DNA of 64,000 nt. Origin: Lysobacterales bacterium. Its GTDB lineage: Bacteria > Pseudomonadota > Gammaproteobacteria > Xanthomonadales > Wenzhouxiangellaceae. This document shows, piece by piece, positions 56,707 through 64,000 of this stretch. The stretch lies in the NCBI GenBank assembly GCA_002722315.1, contig PBLG01000027.1, positions 1 through 64,000 of the forward strand, in the 5' to 3' direction. Position numbers and translations under genes: made by a program. The notes beneath the pieces were generated by a model, which ran no database searches, was not told where the DNA came from, and saw nothing but the letters and a program-made list of their open reading frames with translations. Each line of letters opens with the position of its first letter. Within the stretch, counting starts at the first letter, position 1.

Positions 56707-58089
56707 TTACGCAAACCACTTCAGCAGCCGGGTCTTCAGGCTGCTGTAGGGCGCGAAGCGGATAGTGACTTCGGGAAAGCGCCCCCGCTTGATCACCGAT
56801 TTCAAGTGGCTGAATCGCTCGAACCCGGCCTGGCCGTGGTACTGCCCCATGCCGCTGTTGCCCACGCCGCCGAAGGGCAGCTCCGGCACCGACATGAACA
56901 TCATCACGTCGTTGATGCAGACGCTGCCGCAGGCGAGCTCGCGCAGAAATTTCTTCTCCGAGGCAGACGACTTCGTGAACAGGTAGGCCGACAGCGGCTT
57001 GTCGCCGCGCCTGACGAACTCGATCGCGCTGTCCAGGTCGCGCGTCTCGACGATCGGCAGGATCGGCCCGAAGATCTCGTCGCGCATCAGGTCGGAATCC
57101 AGCTCGACGTCGGTCAGTACCGTCGGTGCGATCTTGCGCGTGGCCGTCTCGGCCTGGCCGCCGATCACCGCGCGACCCTGGCGAAGCAGCGCCGAGAGCC
57201 GCTCGAAGTGCTTTTCGTTGACGACCGCCGTGTAATCGTCGCTGGCCAGCGGATCCGGTCCCAGCATGGCCCGGAACTGCGCGCGCAGCGCCTCGATCAG
57301 CTCACCCTTCTATTCGGGGGAAACAAGCACGTAGTCCGGTGCGATGCAGGTCTGGCCGGCATTCAGCGTCGTGCCCCAGGCCAGCCGCCGCGCCGCCGAC
57401 TTCAGATCGGCGCCGCGGTCGATGATCGCCGGGCTTTTTCCGCCCAGTTCCAGCGTCACCGGCGTCAGGTGCTCGGCCGCCGCCTTCATCACTATTCTGC
57501 CGACGGCGGCACCGCCGGTATAGAAGATGTGGTCCCATTTCTGCTCCAGCAGCGCGGTGGTTTCCGGCACGGCGCCCTCGACCACCGCAAAGGCGTCGCG
57601 GTCGAGATACTTCGGCACCAGCTCGGCCAGCACCCCGGAGGCATTGGGCGTGACCTCGGACGGCTTGAGCACCGCGCAATTGCCGGCCGCGATCGCAGGA
57701 ATCAGCGGCGCAAGTACAAGCTGAATGGGGTAGTTCCAGGCGCCGATGATCAGCGCCACGCCCAGCGGCTCGGGCTGGATGAAGCTCCGGCCCGGCTGCG
57801 CCACGGGCGGCGTGGGCACCGGCCGCCGGCGCGACCAGCGCTCGATTCGCGACCTGGCGTGGCGAATCTCGCTGTAGACCAGCGACGTCTCGCCCAGCAC
57901 CACTTCCTGGGCCGGCTTGGCCAGGTCGTCGTGCAGCGCTTTCGCGATTGCCGGCTCGTTCTCCGACAGCATGCGCTGCATCGCGTCCAGTTGGGCCCGG
58001 CGCCACTTCAGCGGCCGGGTGCGGCCGGAATCGAAAGTGGCCCGCAGACGGGCGACCAGCTCGCGGTATTCGTTGCTCAGTTCGGACAT
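56707..58089 (-). pseudogene. Aldehyde dehydrogenase (ALDH3/coniferyl type) with an in-frame TAG stop
   Basis: The frame from 58089 to 56707 would encode about 460 residues of a class-3-type aldehyde dehydrogenase, but codon 260 is TAG (57310-57312). The first part holds IIGAWNYP, the glutamate in TLELGGKSP (E214) and the catalytic cysteine in NAGQTCIAPDY (C248). The second part continues in the same frame with RDEIFGPILPI and PFGGVGNSGMGQYHG. There is no other lesion. One base change (CAG or AAG to TAG) would explain it. TAG is an ordinary stop elsewhere here, so this is a recent pseudogene, a sequencing error, or a readthrough case. It follows trpC on the same strand. Confidence 0.88.
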
Positions 58090-58140
58090 GGGTCTCTTCG
58101 GAAAAAGCTCTTCACAGATTACACGGATTGCCGCCGGTTT

Positions 58141-58947
58141 TCAGTTTGGGGCGACCCCCATCAGGATCCGCAGCGCGGCGGCGGGGTCGTCGCCCTTCAT
58201 CAGCGCTTCGCCGATCAGGAAGGCGTGGATGCCGACGGCCTGCAGGCGCTGGATGTCGGCGCGGTCGTGGATGCCGCTTTCGGCCACCACCACCCGGTCA
58301 TCGGGCACCAGGCCGGCCAGTTCCTCGCTGGTCTCCAGGCGCGTGACGAAGCGGTGCAGGTCGCGATTGTTGATGCCCAGCAGGTTGCCGGGCACGGCCA
58401 GCGCACGGTCGAGCTCGGTGCGGTCGTGCACTTCGACCAGCACCGAAAGCCCCAGCTCGCGGCCCAGCGCCGAGAAATCGCGCAATCGGGCATCGTCGAG
58501 CGCGGCCACGATCAGCAGCATCGCATCGGCACCCAGCGCGCGGGTTTCGAAAACCTGGTACTCGTCGATGACGAAATCCTTGCGGATCACCGGCAGTTCG
58601 CAGGCAGAGCGCGCGGTGATGAGATCCTCGTCGCGGCCGCGAAAATACTCGACGTCGGTCAGCACCGACATGCACGCCGCACCGCCCGCAGCATAAGCGC
58701 GCGCGACCTCGGCCGCATCGGCGTGCCGGCGAATCCAGCCGGCCGAGGGCGAGGCGCGCTTGAACTCGGCGATGACCGCCGGGCGCCCGGCCGCCGCTCG
58801 CTCTCGCAACGCGGCATGGAAATCGCGCGGTTTGTCCAGCCCGGCGATGTCGAGTTCCAGCGCCGCCCGCGTTTTCCCGGCGCGACGCGCTTCGACTTCC
58901 CCGCGCTTGGTCGCCACGATTTTCTCCAGAATCGAAGGCGTGCTCAT
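58141..58947 (-). CDS. trpC: Indole-3-glycerol phosphate synthase
   Basis: TrpC closes the indole ring in tryptophan synthesis. The 268-residue protein is a single-function TIM barrel: VIAEFKRASPSAGWIR, LTDVEYFRG, VIRKDFVIDEYQV, LLIVAALDD, LLGINNRDLHRF and VVAESGIHDRADI cover the catalytic Lys and Glu residues. There is no fused TrpF domain. The start overlaps the trpD stop by four bases. Confidence 0.97.
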   Translation of the reverse strand: MSTPSILEKIVATKRGEVEARRAGKTRAALELDIAGLDKPRDFHAALRERAAAGRPAVIAEFKRASPSAGWIRRHADAAEVARAYAAGGAACMSVLTDVEYFRGRDEDLITARSACELPVIRKDFVIDEYQVFETRALGADAMLLIVAALDDARLRDFSALGRELGLSVLVEVHDRTELDRALAVPGNLLGINNRDLHRFVTRLETSEELAGLVPDDRVVVAESGIHDRADIQRLQAVGIHAFLIGEALMKGDDPAAALRILMGVAPN

Positions 58948-59963
58948 GCCTGCCGGCTCCAGGCGGCGTAGGACTCGAGCAGCTCGAGCGCCGCCCCGTC
59001 GTTCAGAATGCCGCGCGCCCTGGCGATGCCGAGATCCATCGACTCAGCCTGTCCGGACACGTAGAGTGCCGCGCCGGCGTTGAGCGCGATGATGTCGGCC
59101 GCCGGCCCCGGCTCGCCGCCCAGCGCACCGCGGATGAGCGCCAGGCTGCCGGCGGCGTCGGCGACCTTGAGCGAATCCAGCGACCCAGAAACCCCGACGT
59201 CGGCCGGGTCGAAGCGCCACTCGGTGACCCGCCCGGCGCGCAGTTCCGCGACGTCGGTGGGCGCGGCGATGGAAAACTCGTCCAGGCCGTCGGCCGAATG
59301 GATGACCAGCACGTGCTCGCTGCCCAGTTCGCCCAGCGCCTCGGCCAGCGGCACCAGCCAGCGCCGGTCGAACACGCCCAGCACCTGGCGCGTGGCGCCG
59401 GCCGGATTGGTCAGGGGGCCGAGAAGGTTGAACAGCGTGCGCACGCCCAGTTCCCTGCGCGGCGCGATCGCGTGGCGCATGGCGCTGTGATGCATGGGGG
59501 CAAACAGGAAACCCACCCCGAGGCGGGCCACGCCTTCGCGAACCTGGTCCGACGAAAGTTCGATCTTGACCCCGGCGGCCTCGAGCACATCGGCAGCGCC
59601 GGATTTGCTGGACACCGAACGGTTGCCGTGCTTGGCGATCACGGCACCGCCGACGGCGGCGACGAACGCCGAGGCGGTGGAGACGTTGAACAGCGAAGCT
59701 CCGTCGCCGCCGGTGCCCACGATGTCGGTCAGCGGTCCGGGCAAGCCGGAGACGCCGCTGGCGAGCTCACGCATCACGCGCGCGGCGCCGACGATTTCCT
59801 CGACGGTCTCGCCCTTGGCGGCCAGCCCGACCAGCAGGCCGGCAATCTGCGCCGACGTGGCCTCCCCGGCCATCACCTGGCGCATCGCGTCCTGCATCAG
59901 GGCCGACGGCACATCCTTCCCGACCGCGACCTGCCTGATTGCGTGTTGTATGGCTGTAGTCAT
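58944..59963 (-). CDS. trpD: Anthranilate phosphoribosyltransferase
   Basis: TrpD joins anthranilate to PRPP. The 339-residue protein has DIVGTGGDGASLFNVSTASA, KHGNRSVSSKSGAADVLEA and LFNLLGPLTNPAGATRQ, the PRPP and anthranilate binding motifs, in the normal order and length. It is separated from trpG, next upstream on the minus strand, by 279 bp containing an inverted-arm repeat element. Confidence 0.97.
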   Translation of the reverse strand: MTTAIQHAIRQVAVGKDVPSALMQDAMRQVMAGEATSAQIAGLLVGLAAKGETVEEIVGAARVMRELASGVSGLPGPLTDIVGTGGDGASLFNVSTASAFVAAVGGAVIAKHGNRSVSSKSGAADVLEAAGVKIELSSDQVREGVARLGVGFLFAPMHHSAMRHAIAPRRELGVRTLFNLLGPLTNPAGATRQVLGVFDRRWLVPLAEALGELGSEHVLVIHSADGLDEFSIAAPTDVAELRAGRVTEWRFDPADVGVSGSLDSLKVADAAGSLALIRGALGGEPGPAADIIALNAGAALYVSGQAESMDLGIARARGILNDGAALELLESYAAWSRQA

Positions 59964-60044
59964 CTAAAAACCTGTTCTTTGAAACCGAAGGTTACGCCGA
60001 GCTCCGCGGATATTGACTTGAGAGAAAAAACCTTTAGAAGCACG

Positions 60045-60184
60045 AACCACGAAGGACACGAAGAGCACGAAGGAAAAGCCGGACAAGCGGAAACGCTTGA
60101 TAATCATGGAGACTCGGCCGGCTTCCGGCATCAAGTGGTGGGAGGTTTTTTCCCACCTTCGTGCTCTTTGTGTCCTTCGTGGTT
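60045..60184. repeat. 9-bp-period inverted-arm element inside the trp operon
   Basis: The left arm (60045-60073) and right arm (60156-60184) pair at 28 of 29 positions, and the remaining position can form G.U in RNA. The loop is 82 bases. Both arms are made of CACGAAGGA-like 9-mers. The element lies between trpG and trpD, on the transcript of the trp operon. Confidence 0.9.
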
Positions 60185-60200
60185 ACACGCTTTTTATTTC

Positions 60201-60230
60201 ATCGGCGTCCATCTGCGCTCATCCGCGGCC
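60201..60230. repeat. 10-bp direct repeat next to the trp element
   Basis: ATCGGCGTCC, ATCTGCGCTC and ATCCGCGGCC follow one another about 17 bp past the right arm of the trp element and about 13 bp past the trpG stop. A matching decamer triplet follows the similar element upstream of the gamma-glutamyltransferase gene. Confidence 0.7.
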
Positions 60231-60242
60231 CGCTTTTACGAA

Positions 60243-60836
60243 TCACTGAACCATCGCCAGAAAATTGCGCAGCAGATCGTGCCCGTGGCGCGTGAGGATG
60301 GACTCGGGATGGAACTGAACGCCTTCCAGCGGCCATTCGCGGTGGCGGAAGCCCATGATCTCGTCTCTCCTCTCGGGATCCTCGTCGAATGCTGTCCAGG
60401 CCGTTTCGACGAGGCTGTCGGGCAGGCTGTCCCTGTCCACGACCAGTGAATGGTAGCGCGTGGCTTCGAAGGGATTGTCGAGGCCGTTGAAGATGCCCTG
60501 ATCGTTGTGATGCATCATCGAGGTCTTGCCGTGCATGACGTTCCTGGCGCGCACCACCTTGCCGCCCAGCGCCTGGCCAATCGCCTGGTGCCCAAGGCAG
60601 ACGCCGAGAATCGGAAGCTTGCCGCCCAGCTGCGCGACCACGTCGAGGCAGACGCCGGCCTCGTTCGGCGTGCAGGGCCCCGGCGACAGCACTATGGCGT
60701 CGGGTTTCAGTTCTCGAATGCCGGCCACGTCGATCGCGTCGTTGCGAATCGTGTTGACCTGCGCACCCAGTTCGCCCAGGTACTGGACGAGGTTGTAGGT
60801 GAAAGAGTCGTAGTTGTCGATCATCAGGACGTTCAT
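60243..60836 (-). CDS. trpG: Anthranilate synthase glutamine amidotransferase subunit
   Basis: TrpG supplies ammonia from glutamine to TrpE. The 197-residue class-I glutamine amidotransferase has the nucleophile in [13 protein letters not shown] and the catalytic His/Glu in [11 protein letters not shown], plus [12 protein letters not shown]. Its start overlaps the trpE stop (ATGA), so the two subunits are translationally coupled. The longer open frame upstream is a shadow of trpE. Confidence 0.96.
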   Translation of the reverse strand: MNVLMIDNYDSFTYNLVQYLGELGAQVNTIRNDAIDVAGIRELKPDAIVLSPGPCTPNEAGVCLDVVAQLGGKLPILGVCLGHQAIGQALGGKVVRARNVMHGKTSMMHHNDQGIFNGLDNPFEATRYHSLVVDRDSLPDSLVETAWTAFDEDPERRDEIMGFRHREWPLEGVQFHPESILTRHGHDLLRNFLAMVQ

Positions 60837-62332
60837 CGTATCCCCCGGCTTGCCTCGGCAATCGCCCGGATGAGCGCCCTGCCCTTGTTCATGGTTTCCT
60901 CCCACTCGCGCGCCGGATCGGAATCGGCCACGATCCCGGCGCCCGCCTGCAGGTGAATTCGTCCGTCGGCGACCAGCGCCGACCGAATCGCGATCGCGAA
61001 GTCTGCATCGCCGTGCCAGTTCATCCAGCCCACCGCGCCGGCGTAAATGCCGCGCTTGACCGGCTCGAGCTCGGCGATGATCTCCATCGCGCGCACCTTC
61101 GGGGCCCCGGAAAGCGTACCGGCCGGGAACGTGGCCCGCAGCACGTCGACCACGCTCATGCCGGCCTCGATCTCGCCTCGCACCTGGCTGACGATGTGCA
61201 TCACGTGCGAATAGCGCTCGATGACCATCCGGTCGGTCAGTTCCACGGTGCCGATCTTCGCGATCCGGCCGATATCGTTGCGGCCGAGGTCGATCAGCAT
61301 CAGGTGCTCGGCACGCTCCTTGGGATCGGACAGCAGTTCCTGGGCCAGTTCGCGGTCCTCGGCGTCGCATGAGCCGCGCGGTCGCGTCCCCGCGATCGGC
61401 CTGACCAGCGCCTGGCCGTCGTCGACCCGCACCAGCACCTCCGGAGACGATCCGACGACCTGGAAACTGCGCCGGTCATCCTGGAAATCGAAGAAGTACA
61501 TGTACGGCGACGGGTTCAGCGCGCGGAGCGCGCGGTAGACGTCCAGCGGCCTGGCCGCCAGATCCACGCTCATGCGCTGGCTCAGCACTACCTGCATGGT
61601 GTCGCCGGCCAGGATGTACTCGCGGATCTTCGCCACGGCCTGCTCGAAGTCGGCCCGGCGGAAACCGTAATCGAAATCTTCCTCGTCGGGAATCGGCAAT
61701 TCGATCGCCGGCGGATAACCCGGCGAACCCGAGCGCAGCCGATGAGAGAGCTGGTCCAGCCGTCGCTCGGCGTCCTCGAGACCCGATTCGGAAGACGCGT
61801 CGGCGTGAACGATCAGGTACAGGCGACCGCTGAGATTGTCGAAAACGGCCAGCTCGTCGACTTCCAGCAGCAGGATTTCCGGCACGCCCAGCGCGTCGGG
61901 CTTGCTCGAAAAATCCCCCGAAAAAGCCAGTCGCGGTTCGATCAGGCCCACGGTCTCGTACCCGAAATAGCCCACCAGCCCGCCGCAGAACTTGGGCAGG
62001 CCCGGAACCTCGGGGGTTCGAATCGACGCCTGGATCCGCTCGATCTCGTCCAGGGGATCGACGTCTTCGCGGGTTTCGATCACCCGGCCGTGGTCGAGAA
62101 TCTCGAAACGGTGGCCGTTGGCGCGATAGGCACGTCGACAGGGCAGACCAATCATCGAATAGCGGCCCCAGTTCTCGCCGCCCTCGACCGACTCCAGCAG
62201 GAACGCGTTGGGTCCGTCAGCCAGCTTCAGGTAGACCGACAGCGGCGTATCGAGATCTGCAGCCACCGAGCGCGACACCGGAATCCGGTTGTAGCCTTCG
62301 GTCCTGTATTGCAGGAATTGTTCGCGATCCAA
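60833..62332 (-). CDS. trpE: Anthranilate synthase component I
   Basis: TrpE converts chorismate and ammonia to anthranilate. The 499-residue protein has the conserved N-terminal tryptophan-binding region ([20 protein letters not shown]) and the chorismate-binding core ([49 protein letters not shown]). It heads the trpE-trpG-trpD-trpC operon, diverging from the sulfatase-like gene. Confidence 0.97.
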   Translation of the reverse strand: MDREQFLQYRTEGYNRIPVSRSVAADLDTPLSVYLKLADGPNAFLLESVEGGENWGRYSMIGLPCRRAYRANGHRFEILDHGRVIETREDVDPLDEIERIQASIRTPEVPGLPKFCGGLVGYFGYETVGLIEPRLAFSGDFSSKPDALGVPEILLLEVDELAVFDNLSGRLYLIVHADASSESGLEDAERRLDQLSHRLRSGSPGYPPAIELPIPDEEDFDYGFRRADFEQAVAKIREYILAGDTMQVVLSQRMSVDLAARPLDVYRALRALNPSPYMYFFDFQDDRRSFQVVGSSPEVLVRVDDGQALVRPIAGTRPRGSCDAEDRELAQELLSDPKERAEHLMLIDLGRNDIGRIAKIGTVELTDRMVIERYSHVMHIVSQVRGEIEAGMSVVDVLRATFPAGTLSGAPKVRAMEIIAELEPVKRGIYAGAVGWMNWHGDADFAIAIRSALVADGRIHLQAGAGIVADSDPAREWEETMNKGRALIRAIAEASRGIR

Positions 62333-62528
62333 GGAATCTCACGGGCTTTGCGGGGCAAGCGGCAATTGTAGCGGAACGACCCTTGCCCGCGCGCAGGCAA
62401 CCGCCCGCGGATACAATCGAGGAAATTGCAGTCGAAGCATGCAATCCGACGAGTCGAGCGCCCGCACCGCCTGCCGCGCGGCCTCGGGAACGCCGGCCCG
62501 ATATTGTCGACCCTATTTCGAGTACATC

Positions 62529-63920
62529 ATGATTTGCAAATGCGACGCCCTGTGCAAGACCCTGCGTAACGCGACAATGGCTGCGATAAGCCTCGGGTTG
62601 CTGCTCGTGCTGCCAGGCTGCGGCGGCGAGTCGCGTCCGCCGCATATCTTCGTCATCAGTATCGATACGTTGCGGGCCGATGCGCTCGTCCCCTACGGCG
62701 AAACCAGCGTCGAAACGCCGACCGCCTCGGCGCTTGCCGCCGACGGCATCCTGTTCACCCGCGCCGTGACGCCCATGGGCATCACCATCCCGGTGCACGC
62801 GACCATGCTGACCGGCCTGATGCCCAGGCATCACGGGGTGCGGGCCAACGTGCATCGCCTCGCCGAAGACGTTCCGGCCATCGTCGAGAAGCTGGACGCA
62901 ATCGGCTACAACAGTGCATCCATCCTCAGCCTCGGGGCCATGAACTTCATTGCCGGGCTGGATCGGGGCTTCGACTTCGCCAGCGACCGCGCCGAAGACG
63001 GGCGCGAATTCAAGCGGGACGACGCCGAGACCCTGGACATGGCGCTGGACTGGATCGGCGAGCAGGATGGTGACACGCCGCTGTTCATGCTGCTGCATTT
63101 CTACGACGTGCACTCCCCGCACCTGCCGACCGATTACACACCACCGATGCCCGACGGCTACGACGGGCCCCTGGTTGACGGCATCAGCGTAGAGACCCTG
63201 TACAACGAGTCGCAGGACCTGCTGGCCGGCCGGCCCGACGAGCTGGCCGCGCTGCGTGCGCTTTTTGTCGGGGAAGCGGCCGAGGCCGACCGTCGCGCCG
63301 GGCGCTTCATCGAGGCGTTGCGCGATCAGGGGCTGCTCGAGAATTCCGTCGTGATCTACCTCGCCGACCACGGTCAGGGCCTGGGCGAAAACGACTACTT
63401 CGGTCACGGTCCGACACTGGAGCAGACCGTGCTGCAGGTGCCCATCATCATCCGCGATTTCCGCCGACCGGGTGAGGCCAGGCAGGTGACCGAAACCGTC
63501 GGTCTGATCGACGTCGCACCCACCGTTCTCGGCCTGGCCGGACTGGACGCCGACAGCCTCCCGGGCCGCAACCTGCTCGCGCTGGGCGAGACTGAAACGC
63601 CCAGCGTCTATATTTCGGAGGTGGAGCAGCGTTCTTCCCAGACCGAGTTCCGCCCCGAGCATTTCGACGACGAGGCGCTCGCCGCGTTCTTCGACAACTA
63701 CAAGTACGTCGAGTCCGACGGCCAACAGCGTCTTTACCGGATCGACGAAACCTGGGGCCAGGACATCCAGCCGATCGAACTCGACGAACTGCACGAGTCG
63801 CTGCGCATCTGGCTGGCCGACCTGATGCAGGACTATCGAGAGGGCAACACGTCCAGCGAACGCGCCGAACTCGACGACGAGGCCATCGAACAGCTCAGGT
63901 CGCTGGGGTACATTCAGTAA
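62529..63920 (+). CDS. Sulfatase-like lipoprotein hydrolase
   Basis: From the ATG at 62529 the 463-residue product has a lipoprotein signal (ISLGLLLVLPGCGG). The alkaline-phosphatase/sulfatase fold is shown by VISIDTLRADAL, the nucleophile loop TIPVHATMLTGLMPRHHGV and LADHGQGLGENDYFGHG. The formylglycine motif C/S-x-P-x-R is replaced by T-I-P-V-H, so the nucleophile is probably threonine, as in related phosphotransferases and phosphodiesterases; sulfatase activity is therefore doubtful. An ATG at 62577 is the alternative start. A GGTTTAC array begins five bases past the stop. Confidence 0.88.
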   Translation: MICKCDALCKTLRNATMAAISLGLLLVLPGCGGESRPPHIFVISIDTLRADALVPYGETSVETPTASALAADGILFTRAVTPMGITIPVHATMLTGLMPRHHGVRANVHRLAEDVPAIVEKLDAIGYNSASILSLGAMNFIAGLDRGFDFASDRAEDGREFKRDDAETLDMALDWIGEQDGDTPLFMLLHFYDVHSPHLPTDYTPPMPDGYDGPLVDGISVETLYNESQDLLAGRPDELAALRALFVGEAAEADRRAGRFIEALRDQGLLENSVVIYLADHGQGLGENDYFGHGPTLEQTVLQVPIIIRDFRRPGEARQVTETVGLIDVAPTVLGLAGLDADSLPGRNLLALGETETPSVYISEVEQRSSQTEFRPEHFDDEALAAFFDNYKYVESDGQQRLYRIDETWGQDIQPIELDELHESLRIWLADLMQDYREGNTSSERAELDDEAIEQLRSLGYIQ

Positions 63921-63925
63921 GAAAC

Positions 63926-63953
63926 GGTTTACGGTTTACGGTTTACGGTTTAC
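63926..63953. repeat. Heptamer array after the sulfatase-like gene (4 x GGTTTAC)
   Basis: Four perfect GGTTTAC units begin five bases past the stop codon. The opposite arm, if present, lies beyond the window end. The position at a gene 3' end is the same as for the other heptamer arrays. Confidence 0.85.
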
Positions 63954-63978
63954 GGAACATCGAAAGTCGAAAGGTTTT

Positions 63979-64000
63979 GTAGCCCGGATAAGCGCGAAGC
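63979..64000. repeat. REP-like sequence at the window edge
   Basis: TAGCCCGGATAAGCGCGAAGC matches the left half of a repetitive extragenic palindrome type common in gammaproteobacteria (CCGGATAAGCG...CATCCGGG). The right half is outside the window, so the hairpin cannot be confirmed. Confidence 0.5.

Noticed and set aside
57310-57312. TAG reassigned as a sense codon in this genome
   Set aside because: TAG ends other clearly normal genes here (for example mrcB and the gamma-glutamyltransferase gene), so general reassignment is not tenable.
62353-62388. trp attenuator in front of trpE
   Set aside because: Only a 7-bp stem (GGGCAAG with CTTGCCC) is visible, and I found no leader peptide with tandem Trp codons on the minus strand.

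Overview
The window reads as one contiguous stretch of chromosome from a GC-rich, Gram-negative gammaproteobacterium. The evidence is the rnfABCDGE-nth gene order, trpEGDC without trpB/A/F, a cytochrome b561-YceI pair, PBP1B, RelA with an EFDDY synthetase motif, several lipoproteins and OmpA/glycine-zipper envelope proteins. The Rnf complex and an AbgT-type transporter would fit a marine or saline lineage, perhaps near Wenzhouxiangella or the Chromatiales/Xanthomonadales. That placement is an inference from gene content, not a measured one.

Layout. 1-5 kb: ftsY, rsmD, coaD and an exported gamma-glutamyltransferase. 5-13 kb: metG, then the Rnf electron-transport operon ending in nth. 13.4-16.2 kb: a four-gene copper-RiPP operon (Cys-rich precursor, MNIO/DUF692 enzyme, DUF2063 partner, DoxX protein). 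16-21.4 kb: TraB/GumN protein, RNase T, the NAD-salvage pair pncA-pncB, and a patatin-like hydrolase. 21.5-29 kb: PAS-GGDEF cyclase, M28 peptidase, cytochrome b561/YceI genes, AbgT transporter, DUF971. 29-42 kb: relA, a 1522-residue three-part glycosyltransferase, mrcB, a glycine-zipper protein, and an EF-G-like GTPase. 42-55 kb: a membrane GGDEF sensor, a hotdog thioesterase, a TPR protein, a 2-hydroxyglutarate-dehydrogenase-like oxidase divergent from serA, an OmpA lipoprotein, a MetX-like exported hydrolase, a cation exchanger, uup and a VOC protein. 55-64 kb: a divergent alkaline phosphatase, an aldehyde dehydrogenase broken by one in-frame TAG, the trp genes (trpE-trpG-trpD-trpC on the minus strand) and a sulfatase-like lipoprotein.

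The most unusual feature is between the genes. At least seven intergenic regions carry arms of 7-bp tandem repeats whose sequence changes from site to site (GGTTTTA, GGTTGTT, GGTTTAC, AGGAGAC, CCCGGAA) while the 7-bp period stays fixed. Several form a left arm, a central segment of about 60-80 bp and an inversely oriented right arm. They start within a few bases of a stop codon, and one splits the rnf operon between rnfD and rnfG. A parallel 9-bp-period family (CACGAAGGA-like) has the same layout and splits the trp operon. Two copies of an approximately 275-300 bp non-autonomous IS-like element with YTAR target duplications are also present, one of them inserted into a heptamer arm. I found no rRNA, tRNA, CRISPR array, prophage or intact transposase gene.
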